A DNA stretch of 64,000 nt from Verrucomicrobiales bacterium (GTDB lineage: Bacteria; Verrucomicrobiota; Verrucomicrobiia; Verrucomicrobiales; DEV007): NCBI GenBank assembly GCA_029940475.1, contig JAPYUT010000002.1:4934-68933 (forward strand), read 5' to 3'. Each line of letters starts with the position of its first letter. Positions within the stretch are counted from its first letter, which is position 1. A program made the translations under genes and the position numbers. Below, in pieces: positions 35,558-44,482 of this stretch. Below the pieces are notes generated by a model. That model saw only the letters and a list, made by a program, of their open reading frames with translations, was not told the origin of the DNA and searched no databases.

Positions 35558-36721
35558 ATGAGTTTTTATTTTGACCACAATGCCACAACCCCGCTATCGG
35601 TTGCCGCCCGCCAGGCTTGGCTGGAAGCGGTGGAGAAATTCTGGCAAAATCCCAGCAGCCTTTACCCGGAAGCCGGTGCCGTTGCCCGTCGCCTTGAGGA
35701 CGAGCGGGAAAGTCTCGCTCAATTACTGGGAGTGAACGATGTCGAGGATCCCGGCATTGTCTTTACTTCAGGGGCCACTGAATCCAATAACGCCACCATC
35801 GCTCACTTCGCACACGCCAACCCGGACAAATACTGTGCGTTATCCGCCATTGAACATCCCTCCGTTGATGCCCCCGCCAGCCTGCACTTCGGTGAACGCC
35901 TCATCAAAGTTGCGGTAAGCACAGATGGCACAATTTCACTTGCCAATCTTGAACAAATCCTTGCCAAAGGAAATGTCTGCCTTGTTTGCATTATGGCCGC
36001 CAATAACGAGACCGGGGTAATTCAGCCATGTTCCGAGGTGTCCTCCCTGTGTCGCAAATACAACGTTCTGTTTCACTGCGATGCAGTGCAGTGGTTCGGC
36101 AAGTATGACCCCACTGCAATCGTTGCACTGGCGGATATCGTCGTTGGCAGCGCCCACAAATTCGGCGCGCCAAAGGGAACCGGATTCCTCAGGACCAGCG
36201 AGCGGGCACGACACCTGCAGCTGCAATCCGGCGGACCACAGGAACAGCGAAGACGGGCGGGAACAGAAAATCTACCCGGGATTGCCGCAATGGTAAGGGC
36301 CCTTGAGGAGACAACTCCCAATCTCTCCCTCTGGGAGCAACAACGCGAGGCTCGTGATTGCTTTGAGGCAACAATTGTCGCCAATCTTCCCGGCACCTCG
36401 ATAATAGCGGGAAATTCACAACGGCTGCCAAACACCTCAATGCTCATTATGCCAAGCGGACGAAACCTGAAATGGCTCACCCGCCTCGGGCAGCGCGGTT
36501 TCTCCGTGTCCACAGGATCCGCCTGCAGTTCCGGAAGCGAGGACGGTTCCCATGTCCTCACCTCAATGGGATTAAGCCCCTCGGAAATCAACAGGGCATT
36601 GCGTATCAGTTCCGGCCTCGACACTGGTCGCGATCAATGGGACGCACTCGCCAAAGCACTGAACGAAGTCGCTGAAGACATCAACTCCGGAGGGTCACCA
36701 GCCGGTAAATGGATTCCTTAG
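35558..36721 (+). CDS. Cysteine desulfurase, NifS/IscS class
   Basis: 387 residues. FDHNATTPLSVAARQAWLEA, FTSGATESNN, MAANNETGVIQP, the PLP lysine in GSAHKFGAPKGTGFL, and the active-site Cys in STGSACSSGSEDGSHVL are intact. The enzyme takes sulfur from cysteine for Fe-S clusters or thiocofactors. No iscU or sufE is nearby. It is divergent from the GcvH-like gene across 72 bp. Lipoyl synthase consumes Fe-S sulfur, so a link is possible but not shown. Confidence 0.93.
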   Translation: MSFYFDHNATTPLSVAARQAWLEAVEKFWQNPSSLYPEAGAVARRLEDERESLAQLLGVNDVEDPGIVFTSGATESNNATIAHFAHANPDKYCALSAIEHPSVDAPASLHFGERLIKVAVSTDGTISLANLEQILAKGNVCLVCIMAANNETGVIQPCSEVSSLCRKYNVLFHCDAVQWFGKYDPTAIVALADIVVGSAHKFGAPKGTGFLRTSERARHLQLQSGGPQEQRRRAGTENLPGIAAMVRALEETTPNLSLWEQQREARDCFEATIVANLPGTSIIAGNSQRLPNTSMLIMPSGRNLKWLTRLGQRGFSVSTGSACSSGSEDGSHVLTSMGLSPSEINRALRISSGLDTGRDQWDALAKALNEVAEDINSGGSPAGKWIP

Positions 36722-36757
36722 CTCTCATCAGCTCCCAGTGGATTGACCCGGTGAGAT

Positions 36758-36786
36758 AACCCCAATCTGTTATTGCAGAAGGGGTT
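36758..36786. terminator. Hairpin between convergent desulfurase and EEP genes
   Basis: AACCCC (36758-36763) pairs with GGGGTT (36781-36786), and an inner TCTG (36766-36769) pairs with CAGA (36776-36779), with a small internal loop. It is placed 37 bp past the desulfurase stop and just before the EEP-gene stop, as expected for a bidirectional terminator. There is no U-tract. Confidence 0.4.
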
Positions 36787-36791
36787 GCCAC

Positions 36792-38060
36792 TCAGTCGCC
36801 GGCGCTATCACGCCCAGCCTTCCCCAAGCCCACACGAACCAGCACCGGAAAATGATTCATCCTGCCAACTTGTACGGACTCCAGCACACGATAGGCGGTA
36901 ATGGGCATCTTCGAATCAACGACAACCCAGTCACTGCGCCGCCCCATTGAGGAAGTTGCCTGCAAACCAAACCCCGGGTCCCTGCCCAATATACTCAAGG
37001 CCCGCCAGGTAGCCCGGTCAAAGGACAGGGAATCACTTAACAGCGGCGCGAGAAAAGTCCACCCACGGCTGGTGTCGATATTGAAATCACCAGTGACCAC
37101 CGTGTTGTTTTTCGAATCCCTCAGTTCATGCAGTACCCATTCAACCATCTTTCGCCGTTGCCCGGAATTTCGCCCCGGGCTTGCATGGCAACTGACAAAT
37201 TGAAGCATGCCCTTGTGGCTCCTTATCCTCAATACCGTGGGACCGCCATGATCCATATCCTTGAGCGGAGACTCGATCTCCCCGCCAATCCGGCTTAGAA
37301 CAGCTGTTGCTTTGCCATTACCCTCCGATCCTCCCCCTTTCCAATCACTGCCCAGAACTGCCTGTAATTTACCCAAAAACTTCTTCGAAGATACCTCCTG
37401 GAGGCAAAGCACGTGCACATCATGGTGCCTCACAATTGCAGCAATCCTATCAATATCACCATCGTCACTGCCCGGGAAGAAAGGGGCTCCACCCCCAACG
37501 TTCCAGGACATCACCCATACATCATCATCCTGTGCCCCTGCCAGGGGCACAGTATCTGCAACTTTGCCTTCCGGAATCGTGAACAGCCTTGTGCAGGTAA
37601 CAATCAACACCCCGACGGCACAAAGGCAACTCTTCACCCCCATGCCCCGGCCAACTGTCCAGAATAGCGCGACCGCCATTACAAACGGCACAAAGGTAAA
37701 GGCAAGCCCAGTCAATGAAAGTTGAAACAACGCCCCCGTCCCGGAAATCATTATCAGCGATACAATGGTGATCATTAAAAACCTGACCCAGGACGGAAAA
37801 CTCCCACCGCGGGGCATCATTGCCGGCAACACGAAAACCGTCACCCGACAAACTGTGACTACAGCAACCCAGGAGATGATCACAAAAACCATCGCCAACC
37901 CCCACCATGATGCCAGCTCATCAGTCGCTTTGACTGAAAAAACCGCCAACAGCGTAGCTACAAAAACACCCGCAGAAAATCCAACAACGGCCCGAACCGC
38001 CCACCAATCACGTGGTCGTTTATCGTTGAATTTAAGCAAAAACTGACTGGCAAGTTCCAT
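36792..38060 (-). CDS. Membrane-anchored endonuclease/exonuclease/phosphatase family protein
   Basis: 422 residues. Residues 20-165 hold four or five hydrophobic helices, after which an EEP catalytic domain starts with VWVMSWNVGGGA. Catalytic residues can be followed: Asn in SWNVGG, Glu in LCLQEVS, the His of SCHAS, Asp and Asn in VTGDFNID, Asp in RRSDWVVVD, and the terminal His in MNHFPVLVRV. Members cut nucleic acids, phospholipids or phosphoinositides. The membrane part puts the domain at the membrane, but its substrate is unknown. Confidence 0.88.
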   Translation of the reverse strand: MELASQFLLKFNDKRPRDWWAVRAVVGFSAGVFVATLLAVFSVKATDELASWWGLAMVFVIISWVAVVTVCRVTVFVLPAMMPRGGSFPSWVRFLMITIVSLIMISGTGALFQLSLTGLAFTFVPFVMAVALFWTVGRGMGVKSCLCAVGVLIVTCTRLFTIPEGKVADTVPLAGAQDDDVWVMSWNVGGGAPFFPGSDDGDIDRIAAIVRHHDVHVLCLQEVSSKKFLGKLQAVLGSDWKGGGSEGNGKATAVLSRIGGEIESPLKDMDHGGPTVLRIRSHKGMLQFVSCHASPGRNSGQRRKMVEWVLHELRDSKNNTVVTGDFNIDTSRGWTFLAPLLSDSLSFDRATWRALSILGRDPGFGLQATSSMGRRSDWVVVDSKMPITAYRVLESVQVGRMNHFPVLVRVGLGKAGRDSAGD

Positions 38061-38156
38061 TGCTATAGGTTATCGGGGCCACCGGCTTAAAATCATACAA
38101 CACACAGCCGGAAAAAATTCGCTACTCCATGAAGCTCCTCCAGTTCTCAGGAAAAT

Positions 38157-39578
38157 TCAGCCCCCTGGTGATTCTTCCACCTGTCGCCTGAGTTCCGGAG
38201 GAAATTCCTCCTCGCTATCTCGCTTCTCGAATTTCATCGCAATTACCCGCCTGCCGTCAGTTTCGGTAACCGTGACCTCATAATTCTCAATGCGCACCCT
38301 TTCGCCTTTGCCGGGAAGATGACCCAACAAATGCGTCACGTAGCCACCCATGGTGCTGGCCTCGGCATCCTTAATCTCCAGCTCGGTATACTGCGGCAAC
38401 TCACGCGGACACATCATCCCTTCAATAAGAAAATTATTGTCGTCAATCCTCTTGAACTCAGGTTGTTCCTCATCATCAAATTCATCCCGAATCTCACCCA
38501 CCAGCTCCTCAATGATATCTTCCATGGTCACAATACCCACCGAGTTTCCGAACTCATCAACTGCCAGCGCAAGATGCGAGCGCCGGCTCTTGAGATTACC
38601 CAACAGTTCATCGATTGCCTGCATCTCCGGCACCTCCAGCAGTTCCCGCCTGATATCCATTAGATCAGGACTGGCTTCTCCGGTAAGCCGCAGCATATCC
38701 TTGACATGAACCAAGCCTGCAGATTCATCGAGGTGTCCGTCAACCAGAGGAAATCGTGTGTGTTGCGAGGCGACAGCCTTGGACACGTTCTCCTCAAAAT
38801 TATCATTGACATCAAGACACACAACATCGCTGCGCGCCGTCATGATATCCCTGACCACGTAATCATTAAGGGCCAGCGCATTAATCAGGATGTCGCGCTC
38901 AGTCTCCGTAACTTCGGAAACCTTCTCACTCTCCTCCACCAACAATGCCAGTTCGTCTGAGGTATGGATGAGTTCATTCTCATTAACGGGATCAACCCGG
39001 AAAATGAGCTTCAACATCCAGTTCGAGGCAATATTCAGAAACTTGATCGGTAAACCAAACACCCTGAAGAACAGGTTTAGCGGAATAGTCGAGAACAACG
39101 TTGTCCCTAACGGCCTGCGGATTGCCAGTGTTTTCGGCACTTGCTCACCAAGGGTGATATGCAAAAACGTCAGTGCAATGATTGCAATCGACCAGGAAAT
39201 GCCATGCACCCATGCCCCGGAAAGTTGCCAATCAAAAGAGTCAAACAAGGGTTCAATCATTCCGGCAAGCCATTTCTCTCCGAGAGCCCCTAGGATCAAA
39301 CTGGCCACGGTTATCCCGAACTGGCACGCCGAAAGATACGCGTTCAACTGGTGGAGCATGCGCTTACCCGCCACCGCGGCACTGCTTCCGCCGGCAATTT
39401 TCTCATCAAGTTGACTCTCACGCACCTTCACCAAAGCAAACTCGGCAGCCACGAAAAAACCGTTCAGAATCACAAAAAGAAGGATGATGAAAAGCTCAAA
39501 AAGAATAGTGCCCAAAGACGGCCACTCACTCGGGACAACCCCCTCAGCGAGCAGTAAAACTGTAAATTCCGGGATCAC
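38157..39578 (-). CDS. CNNM/CorC-HlyC type membrane transporter
   Basis: 473 residues with a GTG start at 39578. An N-terminal DUF21 domain (about residues 25-205) has the helix pair FILLFVILNGFFVAAEFALVKVRESQL and TLGEQVPKTLAI. Two CBS domains follow (DIMTARSDVVCLDVNDNFEE..., LLGNLKSRRSHLALAVDEFGNSVGIVTMEDIIEELVGEIRDEFDDE). A CorC/HlyC C-terminal domain ends the protein (STMGGYVTHLLGHLPGKGERVRI). The family exports Mg2+ or other cations; older names call it hemolysin. It lies 6 bp downstream of the FmdB-type gene. Confidence 0.93.
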   Translation of the reverse strand: MIPEFTVLLLAEGVVPSEWPSLGTILFELFIILLFVILNGFFVAAEFALVKVRESQLDEKIAGGSSAAVAGKRMLHQLNAYLSACQFGITVASLILGALGEKWLAGMIEPLFDSFDWQLSGAWVHGISWSIAIIALTFLHITLGEQVPKTLAIRRPLGTTLFSTIPLNLFFRVFGLPIKFLNIASNWMLKLIFRVDPVNENELIHTSDELALLVEESEKVSEVTETERDILINALALNDYVVRDIMTARSDVVCLDVNDNFEENVSKAVASQHTRFPLVDGHLDESAGLVHVKDMLRLTGEASPDLMDIRRELLEVPEMQAIDELLGNLKSRRSHLALAVDEFGNSVGIVTMEDIIEELVGEIRDEFDDEEQPEFKRIDDNNFLIEGMMCPRELPQYTELEIKDAEASTMGGYVTHLLGHLPGKGERVRIENYEVTVTETDGRRVIAMKFEKRDSEEEFPPELRRQVEESPGG

Positions 39579-39584
39579 GTGCGA

Positions 39585-39836
39585 CTAAAGTTTCTCATAT
39601 GTCCCCTTATCACGCTTTTCCAGGACGGTAAACCCGGCCGACTTGGCACTGGAAACCGATAGGGGCTTGGAAAGCTTCGGACTACTGACAGTTGAAACCA
39701 GTTTGCGAACCGGCGCCCTGCACAGAGGACACTCCCCAAGCGGAAGTCTGTCCACGGGGCGCCGCAATTCGAAGCCCTTCGAACAAGTCCTGCAACCCCC
39801 TTCCGGGTCTTCCGCTATGTATTCGTAGAGCGGCAT
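39585..39836 (-). CDS. FmdB-family zinc ribbon protein
   Basis: 83 residues. It starts MPLYEYIAEDPEGGCRTCSKGFELRRPV and continues LGECPLCRAPVRKLVS, the two CxxC pairs of the putative regulatory FmdB/CxxC_CxxC_SSSS family. An extra Gly-rich insert (DPEGG) precedes the first pair. The Ser-rich segment STVSSPKLSKPLSVSSAKSAGF is also typical. Role unknown. It lies between rpsN and the CorC-type gene in one direction. Confidence 0.85.
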   Translation of the reverse strand: MPLYEYIAEDPEGGCRTCSKGFELRRPVDRLPLGECPLCRAPVRKLVSTVSSPKLSKPLSVSSAKSAGFTVLEKRDKGTYEKL

Positions 39837-39955
39837 TTGCTGGCGTTAAAAATCCGCCGTCACTACCTTAAGATGCTTTACCCTCCATTGAAAGCCTCCA
39901 AAAGAGACTGAGGGGCTCAGAAAAGAACTTCGTTCCTACTGATATTATTGCTTTA

Positions 39956-40225
39956 TTACCAACTCGATTTGGTAACCCCCGGAATTTGTCCTTTTGAGGC
40001 TAATTCGCGGAATGTAATCCGGGACATCTTGAAACGACGCAGGAAGCCATGACGACGACCGGTGACCTCACAACGGTTCACCAAACGACATGGACTCGCA
40101 TTACGGGGCAGCATTGAAAGTCCGATGAAATCACCTTTTTCTTTCAATTCCGCACGCTTCTTCGCGAGTTTCTCAACAATTCGCCGCTTCTTCTTGTTGC
40201 GTTCAATCCAACACTTCTTGGCCAT
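39956..40225 (-). CDS. rpsN: 30S ribosomal protein S14, outside the spc operon
   Basis: 89 residues, of the zinc-free (C-minus) type. [69 protein letters not shown] is the long-form S14 pattern: [14 protein letters not shown] lacks the paired CxxC of the zinc-binding type. This is the only S14 gene in view; the expected site between rplE and rpsH is empty. It leads a small run with the FmdB and CorC-type genes. Confidence 0.95.
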   Translation of the reverse strand: MAKKCWIERNKKKRRIVEKLAKKRAELKEKGDFIGLSMLPRNASPCRLVNRCEVTGRRHGFLRRFKMSRITFRELASKGQIPGVTKSSW

Positions 40226-40358
40226 AAGGGCGAAAAGAGTTAGCGAGATTTTCCCTTATTGCAAGTTCAAAAATAACACTCACCGTTCACAGCCCGATCA
40301 CTTATACTCCCTGCTTTTACATCTTGAACACATCCCAATTGCCAATCACCCTGCACAT

Positions 40359-40817
40359 ATGTCCGAAACAAGCGAACTGCTCAACTGCGGCCTGCTGTCC
40401 GAATCAGCCGGCATCAACACGGAAACACGCGCCCTTCTGGCAAGCGAGAATTTCTCGGAAGTCATTAAATATACCGAGGACACACTAATGCTCCAGCAGG
40501 GGCAGGAGTCAGATTCAATCTATTTCACAATATCAGGCTTATTCCATGCGGTAAGTCATGCCAATCAACAAACTCCGCAGAGACTTCTTGGCCGCATTGA
40601 GCCCGGTGAGTTCATTGGTGAGATTTCCTTTTTCGACTCAGCTGCTCATGCGTGCGCCTCAGTAAAGGCAATGAAGAACGCCATCGTCCTTAAAATAAAC
40701 AGGGACAACTACAAGGCCCTGTGCAAGTCCCATCCTGCACAAGCACTTGAATTGACTTCCGCTGTGGCTACTGGCCTGGCCCGCCGCCTGAGAGACGCCA
40801 ACGAAAAGGTACTCTAA
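40359..40817 (+). CDS. Cyclic-nucleotide-binding-fold protein
   Basis: 152 residues from the ATG at 40359. Upstream sequence in frame overlaps rpsN and was rejected. LMLQQGQESDSIYFTISGLFHAV, LLGRIEPGEFIGEISFFDSAAHACASVKAMKNAIVLKINRDNYKALCKSHP follows the CRP-type beta-roll. The phosphate-binding cassette has GE in place, but the Arg that usually contacts the cyclic phosphate (RSA motif) is replaced by Ala/His (SAAHACAS), so ligand binding is doubtful. There is no helix-turn-helix, so it is not a CRP regulator. It lies near a nucleotide cyclase gene (41.2-43.4 kb). Confidence 0.8.
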   Translation: MSETSELLNCGLLSESAGINTETRALLASENFSEVIKYTEDTLMLQQGQESDSIYFTISGLFHAVSHANQQTPQRLLGRIEPGEFIGEISFFDSAAHACASVKAMKNAIVLKINRDNYKALCKSHPAQALELTSAVATGLARRLRDANEKVL

Positions 40818-40836
40818 CTCATATCCCCGAGCGAAC

Positions 40837-41229
40837 GTGCCCTTATCCCATCAAATCGAGGCCCTTGCTGAGGGTAACCTTTCTGCTGCGTTGCCTGTCT
40901 TTCTCGCATTGCTCATTGCGCATGCATTGTGTGATCATCCCCTGCAGGGACGATTTCTCGCACTCAATAAAAATCGACACTACCTCCCGAAAGATGCGCA
41001 GCTGCGCACCACCACCCTTTGGCCATACTGCCTCTCCGCCCACGCCCTGATTCACGGCGGCGGTGTCTGGCTTGTCACCGGCAGCCAGCTTCTTGGCATC
41101 ATTGAACTCGTGCTGCACTGGGTCATCGACTTGCTCAAGGAGGAGAAAATCATTAACCTGCACGTCGATCAACTGCTTCACCTGCTCTGTAAGGCCGCTT
41201 ATATAATTGCCCTAGCCTATTGGCTCTAG
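40837..41229 (+). CDS. DUF3307-like small membrane protein
   Basis: 130 residues with a GTG start at 40837, 19 bp after the cyclic-nucleotide-binding-fold gene. The pattern HALCDHPLQGRFLALNKN near residue 30, AHALIHGGGVWLV and the terminal helices HWVIDLLKEEKIINLHVDQLLHLLCKAAYIIALAYWL match DUF3307, a family of unknown function with conserved His/Asp. Four hydrophobic segments are predicted by eye. It converges with the cyclase gene, with only 4 bp between stops. Confidence 0.75.
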   Translation: MPLSHQIEALAEGNLSAALPVFLALLIAHALCDHPLQGRFLALNKNRHYLPKDAQLRTTTLWPYCLSAHALIHGGGVWLVTGSQLLGIIELVLHWVIDLLKEEKIINLHVDQLLHLLCKAAYIIALAYWL

Positions 41230-41233
41230 CTGC

Positions 41234-43369
41234 CTATTTCTCTTCAATTGCCAGAGGCATGCGCATCAAGCCTGGATTGCCCTGCACTTTGGCAAGCCGG
41301 GCAAGGAACACCTCGACCATCCTGTCTTCAGGTCGCAAGGCGGCACAACGGCGGAAAAGGTCGAGCGCCTTTTCCGGGTTCGCCTCGCACCACGCGCCAT
41401 GCGCCTGGTTATAAAGTTTCAGGAACTCTATTTCACCAGGACTCAGCTCAGGTTCACTTGCGGCAGGCACTGAGAATATCATCAAGCTTTCCGTTTTTCC
41501 CCTTGGAATAACCTCATGGACCGGGCGCAACAGCACATTTCCCCCCAGCTTTTCTGCCACTCTACCACTCACCAGCAGGTCAACGCCAAACTGCTTGGTA
41601 AGGCCTTCCAAACGTGAAGCCAGATTTACCGCATCACCAATCACGGTGAGCTCCATTTTCTCCAGTGATCCTATATTCCCGAAAACCGCAGGCCCCTGAT
41701 TTATCCCGATTCCGAACCTGTATGTGCGACGACCCTCAATGGACCATTTCTCATTAAGTTGCGAAAGCCGTGCGCGCATTGCAAGCGCTGCCCTTACAGC
41801 TCCCAACGCATCACTATCTTCGCCGTCACTGTGCACAGTTCCCCACACCGCCATTACTGCATCCCCGATGAACTTGTCTATCATTCCGCCATTCTCAAAA
41901 ACACAGTCAACCATCGCTTTAAGGTATTCGTTCAGCTGCGTCACTATCTCTCTTTCATCCGTCATTTCGGAATTAGCCGTGAAATCCCGCAAGTCCGAAA
42001 ACAGGACCGTTACCTCCACCCGCTTGCCTCCAAGGGAATCCAGGAATCCTTCCGGACGGGCCAGTATTTCAGCACTTAGATCTTTAGAGAAATAACGGTC
42101 GAGCGCCCTTCGTAATCGCAGTTTCTCCAGCCTCTCCAAGCTATATTGCGCAGCAAAACACAAGATTCCCGCTGAAATAAGAGTGCCAACCGGAGCCGCC
42201 CCATTAAGCATTAATCCCCTGTTATATACGGCCACCACACAGCAGACATACCCGACACCAATACCAAGCAGCAGCCCGATTCCAAGCAACGGGTGCCGAA
42301 AACTGTGCGCCACGATAAAGGCCAACAACGCCCCAAGCAATACCGTGGTACAGCGGAGGGTAAACCCGGCAAACAGGAACCCGTCCTCGTTTAACAGGCT
42401 GGCAATGGCGTTGATATGAACCTGAGCACCGGCAATTGTACCCACCGGAGTGTCTACCACGTCGCGGTGCTCTATAAGATTCCAACCCCCAACCACCACG
42501 ATCTTATCGTGGAAAAACCCGCCGTTCTCATAGTTTCTCGACCAGGCTTTCTCGTCAAAGATGCTGTATAGTGGCACTGGCTCATAAGCTCGAGGAGATG
42601 CGTGCATCTCGGCAAAGCGAATCCCAATTACCGGGTCATCGGGAACCATGTGCCCATAACCGGACTGGCTCAAGCCTGCAGCGGCAAGCGATCGGTATTC
42701 GGGTGCTTGCGGGTGAGGTCCAAGGCGCATCCTGAAATGCGCCTGCCACACCAACTGGTCCGGACTCTTAAAAAAGTTGGCATAGCCCTGCCGCCGATCT
42801 TCCACGCCCCCGGGATCCAATACAGTCGCCGCAGGCTCATTCATTGAACTTCCCCCCATCACCTTGCCCGCTTCCGTATAGGAAAACCTAGAAGCGATCA
42901 CTACCCGGTCACGATGCCTGTCAAGCGCCTCCTTAAGTAACCGGTCTCCTTCGCTCTCCGCTTGCCCGTGACTGAAGACAATATCAAACACCACCGCCTT
43001 TGCCCCGCTTGCCAACAAACGATCAACAAGTATTGCCCATACTTGCCGGGGAAAAGGATAACCGTAGCTCATCAGGTCGAGGGCAGGTGATGCGGCAATC
43101 TCCTCCTCACTCATGACGCCGGTCTCCAGAAGGTTCACCGACACGTTATCAACCCCGACAAAGACAATGTCATTCCTCTCCGGGGATTTTTCGCCCCAAT
43201 CAACGATTGCACGCGAAAACGCCAACTCGACCCGTTCCAAGGGCTCTACCCCATCAAACCAAAGCGGTATAACCACAAACAATAAAAGAAAAATGGTACC
43301 ACACCCCGAACAGATAATCGCGAATATCCTTGTCGGGCGCACAGATCTGTTTGTGGTAGGATTCCCCAT
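41234..43369 (-). CDS. CHASE2-domain adenylate/guanylate cyclase
   Basis: 711 residues from the ATG at 43369; a GTG at 43393 is the longer alternative. An N-terminal helix (IFAIICSGCGTIFLLLFVVIPLWF) leads into a periplasmic CHASE2 sensor with its signature of a Phe/Asp motif (VVFDIVFSHGQAE, VVVGGWNLIEHRDVVDTPVGTIAGAQVHINAIASLL). Three hydrophobic helices follow, then a class III cyclase domain: VTVLFSDLRDFTANSE, DKFIGDAVMAVWG, TVIGDAVNLASRLEGL. Both metal-binding Asp residues and the transition-state Arg are present. It should make cyclic AMP (or GMP). A divergent promoter and a FecR/beta-barrel pair lie on its left flank, a common pairing with CHASE2 proteins. Confidence 0.92.
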   Translation of the reverse strand: MGNPTTNRSVRPTRIFAIICSGCGTIFLLLFVVIPLWFDGVEPLERVELAFSRAIVDWGEKSPERNDIVFVGVDNVSVNLLETGVMSEEEIAASPALDLMSYGYPFPRQVWAILVDRLLASGAKAVVFDIVFSHGQAESEGDRLLKEALDRHRDRVVIASRFSYTEAGKVMGGSSMNEPAATVLDPGGVEDRRQGYANFFKSPDQLVWQAHFRMRLGPHPQAPEYRSLAAAGLSQSGYGHMVPDDPVIGIRFAEMHASPRAYEPVPLYSIFDEKAWSRNYENGGFFHDKIVVVGGWNLIEHRDVVDTPVGTIAGAQVHINAIASLLNEDGFLFAGFTLRCTTVLLGALLAFIVAHSFRHPLLGIGLLLGIGVGYVCCVVAVYNRGLMLNGAAPVGTLISAGILCFAAQYSLERLEKLRLRRALDRYFSKDLSAEILARPEGFLDSLGGKRVEVTVLFSDLRDFTANSEMTDEREIVTQLNEYLKAMVDCVFENGGMIDKFIGDAVMAVWGTVHSDGEDSDALGAVRAALAMRARLSQLNEKWSIEGRRTYRFGIGINQGPAVFGNIGSLEKMELTVIGDAVNLASRLEGLTKQFGVDLLVSGRVAEKLGGNVLLRPVHEVIPRGKTESLMIFSVPAASEPELSPGEIEFLKLYNQAHGAWCEANPEKALDLFRRCAALRPEDRMVEVFLARLAKVQGNPGLMRMPLAIEEK

Positions 43370-43464
43370 TGAATTAAATGCCCATACTCTCACCTAATCA
43401 GAGGAAATGCCTGATATTTTCTATCACTTGCCCCAAGGAGTCGATCCTCTCGCTTGAATTGCAC

Positions 43465-43493
43465 TTGAGCAAAATCCATACAGAGACTATATT
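43465..43493 (+). promoter_or_regulatory. Candidate promoter of the beta-barrel / FecR gene pair
   Basis: TTGAGC (43465-43470), a 17-bp spacer and TATATT (43488-43493). The -10 ends 12 bp before the first ATG at 43506, so the mRNA leader would be very short or absent, in keeping with no visible Shine-Dalgarno site. Confidence 0.45.
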
Positions 43494-43505
43494 TTCCATA
43501 GATTA

Positions 43506-44444
43506 ATGATGAATGAAAATAAGGGTTTTGGGATCGTAATCATCATCAGTTTTTGGGCCTGTGGAATCTACGCTCAAGAAAGCCAGAGGGACACCGACAA
43601 CCAGTCCGCCCCCTTCGACAAAAACAACCCTGCTCAGGCAATTCTTGCAGGGCAGGCTTCTGCCCGTATGCACGCCCCGGAAAGCCCGGGTGACACCGAC
43701 CTCGGTGAACAACTGCTCCTGCAACCAGTCAACAGCTACAGAGCGTTGAGTATTTACGCCAGCGGCAACGCTCACTGGACTTCAAACGCGGCACTTACCG
43801 AATCCGACAAACTGGAGGATTTCTTCTGGCGTCACAACTCAGGCGCGACCTTTCTGCCGCATCTCACAGGAAATCTTTACGGCGAAATCTCCGGAGCCTA
43901 CGGCTCTTATCATTATGCCGACAACAGTGACCTGGATTTCGAAGCTCTTGACACCGGAGGCGGACTGGTAAACATCTTCCCGAACCTGGGCAACCTCTCC
44001 CTGTCGACACGCTACAATTACACCCGGTATTCAGGCAATGGGGAGGAATTATTCAGTGACCACAGTATAGAGATCGCTGCATTCAAACCAATCCCGCTGG
44101 GGCTTTATCATTATTTCTACTTCGGATGGGAATCAGATTTTTCAGTCGATGCCGACCCGGGATATGCGCAACGTCACGAGCACAGCATCACATCAGGCTA
44201 TCACTACAGTCCTGCCGAGAAACTTTCACTGGAAATTTACTACCGGTTCGCAATCAACGATTATGACTCAAGCGGGCGAACGGACCTCAACCACACCGTT
44301 GGCGCAGCCGTCGGGTATCACCTCAGAGACAATCTTCTTATCCGTGCCGCCGCCTCTTTTGTGGTCAACGACTCCGATATGAGCGGTGCCGACTACCAGG
44401 CAACCACCGCGGGAGCGACAGCCGGAATTATTCTCAAATTCTGA
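43506..44444 (+). CDS. Predicted outer-membrane beta-barrel protein
   Basis: 312 residues. A signal peptide (IVIIISFWACGIYAQ) is followed by a Gln/Pro-rich stretch and then alternating amphipathic beta strands with aromatic girdles: LSIYASGNAHWTSNAALTE, GNLYGEISGAYGSYHYADNS, LSTRYNYTRYSG, HEHSITSGYHYSPAEKLSLEIYYRFAIND, DLNHTVGAAVGYHLRDNLLIRAAASF. It ends in a terminal strand finishing in Phe (GATAGIILKF), the BAM recognition signal. Two ATGs in frame (43506, 43509) are possible starts. It lies 38 bp upstream of the FecR gene and divergent from the cyclase. Confidence 0.8.
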   Translation: MMNENKGFGIVIIISFWACGIYAQESQRDTDNQSAPFDKNNPAQAILAGQASARMHAPESPGDTDLGEQLLLQPVNSYRALSIYASGNAHWTSNAALTESDKLEDFFWRHNSGATFLPHLTGNLYGEISGAYGSYHYADNSDLDFEALDTGGGLVNIFPNLGNLSLSTRYNYTRYSGNGEELFSDHSIEIAAFKPIPLGLYHYFYFGWESDFSVDADPGYAQRHEHSITSGYHYSPAEKLSLEIYYRFAINDYDSSGRTDLNHTVGAAVGYHLRDNLLIRAAASFVVNDSDMSGADYQATTAGATAGIILKF

Positions 44445-44482
44445 ATAAGCACTGCATCCTGATCGTCAAGCAGGGGTCTAGC

